This document shows, in pieces, positions 57,726-64,000 of a stretch of DNA of 64,000 nucleotides. The position numbers and the translations under genes are program-made. Below the pieces are notes generated by a model. That model ran no database searches and was not told the DNA's origin. It saw only the letters and a program-made list of their open reading frames with translations. Every line of letters begins with the position of its first letter. The first letter of the stretch is position 1. The stretch comes from Dryomyza anilis (taxonomy: Eukaryota > Arthropoda > Insecta > Diptera > Dryomyzidae): assembly GCA_951804985.1 (NCBI GenBank), contig OX638132.1, forward strand, positions 9,033,529 to 9,097,528, written 5' to 3'.

Positions 57726-58640
57726 CAATGTAATGAGAATATTTATAAATATTTGTTTTAAATCGAATTTGATTTACAAGAATTTTAAACCCATTTTTTA
57801 TAAATAAATATAGAGAAATTACAAAATTTCAGCAAATGTGACAGCTTATAATGATGAATTAGTGGAGGCAGCTACAGTTGATAATGATTACGAGTTTTGG
57901 GAAAAAAATGTAGCATTTTTTCCAAAAAAGATAAGTCTTTATGACAAACAAATTTTAAATAGATAACGTTGAGGGAAACACTTAATGTTTGTTCCAACAA
58001 ATCAAAGGTATTTATTATTTAGTGAAAACATTTCCATTATTTACTGGTAACAAATGATTTTTGGGGAGTAATAATTGAAGTGGCATGGGCCAAAAGCAAC
58101 TCAATATTTGGCAAATATGTCACGTTCTATTAACAACGAGTCAATGGGCTCTAAAGATGGTAAAGGTAAAATGGTAAAATGGTAAAGGTGTTTAACGTCT
58201 TAGTGTCTTCTGCTAACTTTTGTTGGCTATTTGTAGAGATCAACTAACTACCAGCTGGTTGAAAACCCACCACTGAATGGCTGGATCATATTACCGGAGT
58301 TTAAAAGGTTTACGATTTGTTTGCATTACGTATTTAGTTTTTTTTTTTTAACACCAAATCGTTAAGTTTGGCTAAAGTCACGCATATTGCTGATGTTATG
58401 TTTGACCAAGAACATAGCAACAACAACTACAACAATACTTACATCAGTTGGCAAACAAATCATTAGCATCAACATCATCATTAGCATCAACACCATCATC
58501 AGCATGAACAACTTTTTCTAGTATTTAAGTAGGTAGGTTTAGGTACATAATTGGAGTACATCACATCCATCGAAAAATGGTCCAAATAGATTTGTTAACA
58601 CTTCAAAATGCTTGAGTAAATAACATGAAAATAGCTCGTA
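57726..58640. other. Upstream region of the homeobox gene, no gene seen
   Basis: TAAAGGTAAAATGGTAAAAT at 58160 and CAACATCATCATTAGCATCA, repeated nearby at 58468-58505, are simple repeats. No coding similarity. Confidence 0.4.
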
Positions 58641-59112
58641 AAAACAACTTAATTTGTGACCACATTTAACACGCTGCTGTACTCTGCTGTGAAGCGCTCT
58701 GTGCTCAGATTGGTCAGTCGCGAGAGGCGCTAATTGACGCCGCAGGGATGCAGCAGCCTCAGCCTCATTGAGCCAGATGTGGGCCGTTTTTAACCCCACG
58801 TTGCTACTTTGGCCACTCAGCAAACTCAGATCGGCAACAATACATGAGGCGTTGGTGGCTCTTAAGGGATGTTGTTGCTGTGTCGCTGTGTGTGTGCGTA
58901 ACACAGCCACATATACGCTACGAGCACTTGCTGCACAAGAGGTGTTAATTTATGGGCGGAGCCTCGTGGGTTTCGCATCGCATCGCAACGCACTGGCCTG
59001 GCAGCTGTTTTCGGACGCGTCTCCAATCAGTTCAACTTGAAGCGTGATTAAGAAACGATTAAGAAACCGCACGTACAACCGGAAGTTGTTGTGGTCAAAA
59101 TACGGTGTCAAC
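58641..59112 (+). promoter_or_regulatory. Probable promoter and 5' UTR of the homeobox gene
   Basis: GC and CpG content rises at about 58670 and continues into exon 1, typical of a developmental gene start. CAGTCGCGAGAGGCGC near 58715 and TCTCCAATCAGTTCAACTTG near 59020 stand out; the CAATCAGTT sequence resembles a fly initiator (TCAGTT). This is a candidate only. Confidence 0.35.
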
Positions 59113-59494
59113 ATGAATCGCAAAGAAGACTTGCCAACTGCATTCGCATCCGAATGTCTAACATCTGACGACGACGATGATGATGTGGACAGTGTAGGTG
59201 ATACGCATGTGATCTGTGATGAGTTCAGTGATAATGATAATAACAATGATGCTAATACTGTCAATGTTGCAGTCGCTGCAAAGGATGCTGCATATGTTAG
59301 TCGCCTGCAGCAAGACATTGCCCGTTTCAAGTCTGCGCGAAGTTGTCCTTTTAGCATTGACAACATTTTGGGTACTTCACGTCTCCATAATCGTGGTATT
59401 GATCTTTCCCTAAACCAGGAGCAATGTGCAGAAACTCAAAAGCAACCCGTGAAACCAGTGCCACTGTCGCCGGCGGCACTACTTTGTGATAACT
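59113..59494 (+). CDS. Homeobox gene exon 1 (EH1 motif)
   Basis: 127 codons plus one base, MNRKEDLPTAFASECLTSDD to SPAALLCDN, with the donor AACT/GTGAGT. The EH1-like FSIDNILG is at 80-87. An in-frame open stretch upstream to 59044 has no ATG, so this ATG is the first. Confidence 0.88.
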
Positions 59495-62400
59495 GTGAGT
59501 GAATATTTTAATTTTATAAATTACAAAAAAAATTGTTGATTAAACTCAATTCATATAAAACCGATTCCATATAAAACAGTTCTACAAAAATAAAAAATAA
59601 AATATTAGGGATAATTATGAGCGTTTTTTGTGAGTAGACAGTTTTATGGATCAATTCGTTCAAAACATATTTTTATTAAAATATACATATTAGTGATTCC
59701 CTAACAAATTAACCAAGTGATTGACACTCCCGAAAAAAATATACTATAATAGTTTTTTACTATTAAAAATAGTCAATAGGATAAATTATTATTTTAATCG
59801 GAAAATACCATTATATATTAGAAAATACCATGACATTGCCATTGAGTTTATATGGAAAGATTTATTTTTTGGTAACTATTAAATCAATTATTGTTCTATT
59901 GACTAATTTTAATGGGATTTGAGGGATTTTTTTTTGTGTGCAGCACCATCTCAAAATTTGATGAAATTAGGAGTATGGTGAAACAACATCAAATTAAGAC
60001 ATTGGGAAAAGTTCAGCTTTTTAAATGGTGTAGTTTCAGAAATTTAGTGCTTTTAAATTTGAAAAAAACTGTGTAAATATCACAAAATTAGTGCATCCTG
60101 AAAAAAACATGTTAAATTAATAATATTTAAATAGAAAAACAAATATTTATACAATTAAAATTGGTCAATAGGATGCGTACCATTAGTTCAATAATTTCCA
60201 AAATGTTAATACAATCTTTTGTTGTACTATACATTTTATAATGTACTCTTTTAATTAGAATAAGCTAGACCTATGAATATTTAATAATACGTATTTTATG
60301 GTATATTCGAATTACATTTTCTTTTTAGATATTGTATATTTTATTTTATTTAAATATTAAAAATCACATACAGACACTTCTCGTTGCAAAAGTTTATAAC
60401 TCATTTAATGTTCGCCTCAGTTTCCAATAATTGATTGTAATACTTGATTCTGCATTTATTTTTGAGTACGGTGCCATAATAGAAGTTTGATGTAATATTT
60501 ATTTTCTGTAATAAATACTAAAATTCAAATATAATGATTTCATATAAAATACATAAAGGCTCGTTTAATAATATGGATTAACACACTAAATGTATACGAC
60601 CATTTTGAGAAAACTTGCAGAATGATTTTGTTCATGTCTTTTATGACACGTTTATAATTATAGTTGGAAACCATTAAAACAATAGTATTGATACTATTAA
60701 AATAATAATATTGAAAGATTTAAATTAATGGTAGGTACTGAATTTATTGAATACTATCAAATCAATTAGAAAACGTATGAACTAATATGAAAAACTATTA
60801 GTTGTGTCAACCTTCAACGTAAGTTTGATATTTGATCTATTTCACAGGAGGAGAATAAATCGTCTCAAAATCGAGTAGTTCAATATTTTATAGAATTTTT
60901 TTCGTAAAGTATCATTTAAGTGAACTGACAACAATAATAGTGTGTCCCAATTACCAAAATATCCATTGTATGCATTACCAGGAAATAACAAGTATGGAAG
61001 AATTTTGGCAGATGTTTATTAAAAATTGAGACTAAAAACTGAGTCTGGAATGTATCGATATATTATTAGGACTTAGTTCTGGTATATTAATTTTTATATT
61101 CCATCAAACAAAAAAGGCTTATTTAGATTATAGATATGTTCAATGTGAAATTTAAAAAATAAAATGTTTTTATTCTGCACTGATTATTCCATTCTAGAAA
61201 TGAATTTGTATTTAAAAAAAATAGCAAAATTTACGAAATATATTTAAATGGAGAGAGTCACGAGTTATTGACATTGAAACTTACTCGTTTTCACCGTTCA
61301 TTGTTCCAAAATGAATGTTCCTTTTTAAAACGAACTACTCATCTATATTATATTTTTTTTATTATGCTTGTATTGTAAACTTAAATATTGATGTTTATAA
61401 AAAATGAATTTGATGAATGACTGAAAAGGTGGACGTCAATCAATTGATGAAGTTAGCATTAACATTAATAATTACAAAATACATACATATCTTCATCATA
61501 TGGAAACCCCTCGTTTTTTAAGATTCGTTAATTCATTTTGATCTTAATATAAATATTAATTTTTTATTTAATTTTTATCTATATTTTTAAAATTATAAAT
61601 TGATTTTTTTAATTATTGCTGGATCGTACAAACAAAAAACAAATTTTTTGATATACCAATGTTCTTCACTCAGAAAACCATTTTCCCATTAAGTACATAA
61701 TGGTAGAGATGAGCACATGAGTAGACTTTAACGTGATTCACGAGTTATTGACATTGAAACTTACTCACGTGATTGTGAATGAGTGTGAGTAGCACAAAAA
61801 AGAAACCCGTGAGTAACTGTGAGCGAGTACAATTAATGTGTGCATGAGTGTGATAACACGTGGTTGTGATTGAAACTTAATTTACTCACGTGATTGTGAG
61901 TGAGTGTGACTAGAACAAAAAATGTCCGTGATGATTGTGAGTGATCGGACATTTTCTTTCTTGAGAGTGAGTCAAAATTCACCCATGGTAATCCTTTTTT
62001 CATATTAATTCAAACGATTTCTAATAACTGTTATAGTATTTAAAATATTTAGTACTATTAATTAAATAATTTCCTTATTATTGAATATAAAAGTTAAAAT
62101 ACTATTATTTTTATGTTTTTTCTCTTATAATAATAATAAACATTTTAGATGTAAATAAAGAAATTAAAATCTATTTTTGTTTTGATAAATTATTGCGAAA
62201 ATGTAATGTAAAATTAATTATACGTATCAATCAATATGTATAGGTCGTGCTATTGTAATTAAAAGAGTACATTATAAAATTAATGGTACCACAATATATT
62301 GTATTAACAGTTTGAATATCATTGAACTAATGGTATGCATCCTATTGAACAATTTTAATTTACCATGTTTTTTCTGTGCCCATTAATAAAAATGTATATA

Positions 62401-63800
62401 TAAAAAAATTATTAATATATATATTCAAAAGTTATTTAAAATAAATTGCAAAAATGTTTGATCAAACAATGGTTGGCCATCAAATTGATTAGGAGAATAA
62501 TATGAACATTGTGATAATTAAATGACTGAAAATGGTATTTAGTGAAAAATTCATCATCATCATTCTTTTTTGAAGTAATACGGATAAATTTTGAATTGTT
62601 TTAAATAAATCATATTTTACATTTGTACATTTTTCGAATGTTTTACATAATTATTTATATGCGTCATTTCGTCTGGCAGTAAATATAATTAAGCAAAATA
62701 ATTGCTAAACTTCATACAGAAAACTACACAAAAATGTTGTATGCTGACACAGATTTAACAGACAGGTGTAAATTTCTGATAATTTGCATAAAATGACACT
62801 TTTAAAATTGTCAACAAAGACAATGATTATCGACATTGTTTACACGGATTAACGAGCCGATTGTCTTAAAGTGTTTAATGCTTAAGAGCAACAGCAATTG
62901 CCATAACCACGATGTTGGTTAAGTGAAGACACCAGTAATAACATAAAAATTGACTTAAATTATGTTAATTTATGTGGTTTCAAATATTTAATATTTTCAT
63001 GTTTTATTTTTTCAGCTGCATCGAAAACTCCTTCATATCTTTACAATGAGCCCATTTACAGAGCCATCGCAATGCCGGATCCGTATCAGGGCTGCGCCGA
63101 ACAACTGGCCCCAATGCAGCCGTCCCCCATTTTCTATGCAAATTGGATCGGTATTCCAACCAAACAGTATGCGACAGCCAATTTTCAGCCGGGAAACTTT
63201 CATCTGCTCGGTATGCCAGGTAAATATGTGACCCACAAACCACCCTGCACCACCGCATTTACCTAACACTTGATATCAGTTCACAAATCCGCAGGCAAAC
63301 GTTTCCGCAAACAGGGCATCGATCGGAAACCGCGACAGGCTTACAGCGCAAAACAGTTGGAGCGGCTGGAAAACGAATTCAAACATGACAAATACCTGAG
63401 CGTCAGCAAACGCATGGAACTCTCGAAGAGTCTGCATCTGACAGAAGTGCAGATCAAGACGTGGTTCCAGAATCGTCGCACCAAATGGAAGAAACAGTTG
63501 ACGTCACGTCTGAAGATCGCACAGCGGCAGGGTATCTATGGGAACCATATGTATCTGGCAGCGGCAGCTGTGGCGGCCACCCAGCAGGCGGCAATGTTGC
63601 CAGCGGCATATTATCCAACGGCTCCTTTCTGTTTTCTGAACACCCATAACACCAATACTACCACCACCAGCCTTAACAGTAACTTTAGTAGTTGTGGTGA
63701 AAAACACTTACCACACACAGCATCCAGCACAAAACAAAGTGTTCGAGACGCCAGCGACAGAAGCAGCAGCAGCAGTATTTCACCATGTGGTGGCTTATAA
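59113..63800 (+). CDS. Homeobox transcription factor (NK-like, ANTP class), three exons
   Basis: Exons are 59113-59494, 63016-63219 and 63280-63800, 1107 bases, 368 residues. The start ATG 59113 has the context TCAACATG, good for flies. Visible features: an acidic run (SDDDDDDVD, 18-26), an EH1-like Groucho-binding motif FSIDNILG at 80-87, and a homeodomain at 210-269 with L225, F229, W257, F258, Q259 (position 50), N260 (51) and R262 (53). Position 47 is Thr and position 8 is Tyr. The C-terminal tail has Ala, Thr/Asn and Ser runs. It should bind TAAT-type sites as a repressor in the nucleus.

The homeodomain is nearest the NK-like group (it shares YLSV and NRRTKWKKQ with slouch-type proteins). 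From memory it may correspond to Drosophila CG34031, but this is unverified, so no symbol is given. Confidence 0.9.
59725..59942. mobile_element. MITE with ATTTTAATGGG words, copy 2
   Basis: ACACTCCCGAAAAAAATATA on the left and GGATTTTTTTTTGTGTGC on the right. Interior AATAGTCAATAGGATAAATT and CTATTGACTAATTTTAATGG match 48001-48224. Confidence 0.6.
60085..60240. mobile_element. Fragment of the element family at 61672-62383, inverted
   Basis: TTGGTCAATAGGATGCGTAC, CATTAGTTCAATAAT is the reverse complement of the end at 62320-62360 (ATTGAACTAATGGTATGCAT, CCTATTGAACAATTTTAATT). The other end was not located. Confidence 0.45.
61672..62383. mobile_element. Element with CACTCAGAAAAC ends, GTGAGTGAGTGTGA words
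   Basis: It begins CACTCAGAAAACCATTTTCC and ends TTACCATGTTTTTTCTGTGC. It shares its two ends with 648-1443. It carries an extra segment at about 61700-61990 made of repeats such as CTCACGTGATTGTGAGTGAG, possibly a second nested element. It is in intron 1 of the homeobox gene and non-coding. Confidence 0.5.
63016..63219 (+). CDS. Homeobox gene exon 2
   Basis: It completes Ser128 and encodes ASKTPSYLYNEPIYRAIAMP and onward to GNFHLLGMP (129-195), with one base of residue 196. The Pro/Tyr-rich linker lies between the EH1 motif and the homeodomain. Acceptor TATTTTTTCAG, donor CCAG/GTAAAT. Confidence 0.88.
63280..63800 (+). CDS. Homeobox gene exon 3 (homeodomain)
   Basis: With the acceptor at 63278-63279 (GATATCAG) the intron is 60 bases. 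The exon begins by completing Val196, then HKSAGKRFRKQGIDRKPRQA, the homeodomain 210-269 and the tail to TAA 63798-63800. A second acceptor 15 bases on (CCGCAG, exon from 63295) keeps frame and would give GKRFRKQ directly, dropping five residues. Both fit. Confidence 0.9.
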
Positions 63801-64000
63801 TAGTAGCACCCTGTAGATATATAGACTGTTAATTTATAGAAAATCATGTACATAACTTAGAAGCATAGCTTAATAATTCTTATTTAAGTTACCAACTCAA
63901 ATACAACTAACTACCATATTTCCTAATTATTGTTTATTTTGGAAATTGTCATAAATTTGGAGGTGCAGTTTGGTTAATCTAGGCTAAAATTGTTGCTGCG
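63801..64000 (+). other. 3' UTR of the homeobox gene
   Basis: The strand continues past the stop codon to the window end. No canonical AATAAA was seen, so the transcript probably ends outside the window. Confidence 0.5.

Larger units (their letters stand above)
59495..63015. other. Intron 1 of the homeobox gene
   Basis: A 3.5-kb intron with repeats listed separately at 59725-59942 and 61672-62383. Elsewhere A/T-rich; no exon candidate was seen. CAATGATTATCGACATTG at 62820 is GC-ordinary and of no clear role. Confidence 0.5.

Noticed and set aside
58539..59366. Open frames antisense to the homeobox exon 1 and its upstream region
   Set aside because: Expected in GC-rich DNA opposite a coding exon; no splice or domain support.

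Overview
The window is nuclear DNA of a higher fly (Diptera). It is strongly AT-rich, has spliceosomal genes with GT-AG introns, and is packed with small inverted-repeat elements. Its proteins are close to those of Drosophila. No bacterial, viral or organellar genes were seen. The linkage of a nicotinic receptor alpha4-type subunit with casein kinase II alpha recalls the Drosophila 3L pericentromeric region (80A-B, from memory), so I infer the corresponding chromosome arm of another fly.

Layout. 1-7100: intergenic, mostly fold-back elements; the first 97 bases are a copy of a receptor exon edge. 7114-29484 (minus): complete nicotinic acetylcholine receptor alpha subunit, 558 codons plus stop. 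Ten coding exons make up one transcript, and an eleventh is a second, mutually exclusive version of exon 3 (known in flies as exon 4 and 4'). Every exon phase was checked by hand. 29485-41117: repeat-rich intergenic DNA with tandem duplications and a nested SINE. 41118-42128 (minus): casein kinase II catalytic subunit, an uninterrupted 336-residue reading frame with a 5' leader exon. 42280-48558: intergenic, with a GC-richer promoter-like block at 46000-47340. 48559-53327 (minus): an eight-exon gene for a 585-residue predicted membrane protein that I do not recognise. 53662-54982: a decayed mariner-type transposon. 59113-63800 (plus): a three-exon homeobox gene (368 residues) with an EH1-like repressor motif.

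The four genes have no obvious joint pathway: a synaptic ion channel, a housekeeping kinase, an unknown membrane protein and a transcription factor. What unites the window is the mobile DNA. At least eight families with unrelated interiors end in variants of TACAC(A)CAGAAAAA and its reverse complement, the same tip as the mariner element at 53662-54982. Many carry their own short palindromic word repeated in both orientations. Two 1-kb members of one family lie in opposite orientation on either side of receptor exon 4', which could affect its splicing.

Exon joins were made by eye from splice signals, reading phase and family resemblance. Repeat boundaries are approximate unless terminal repeats are quoted.
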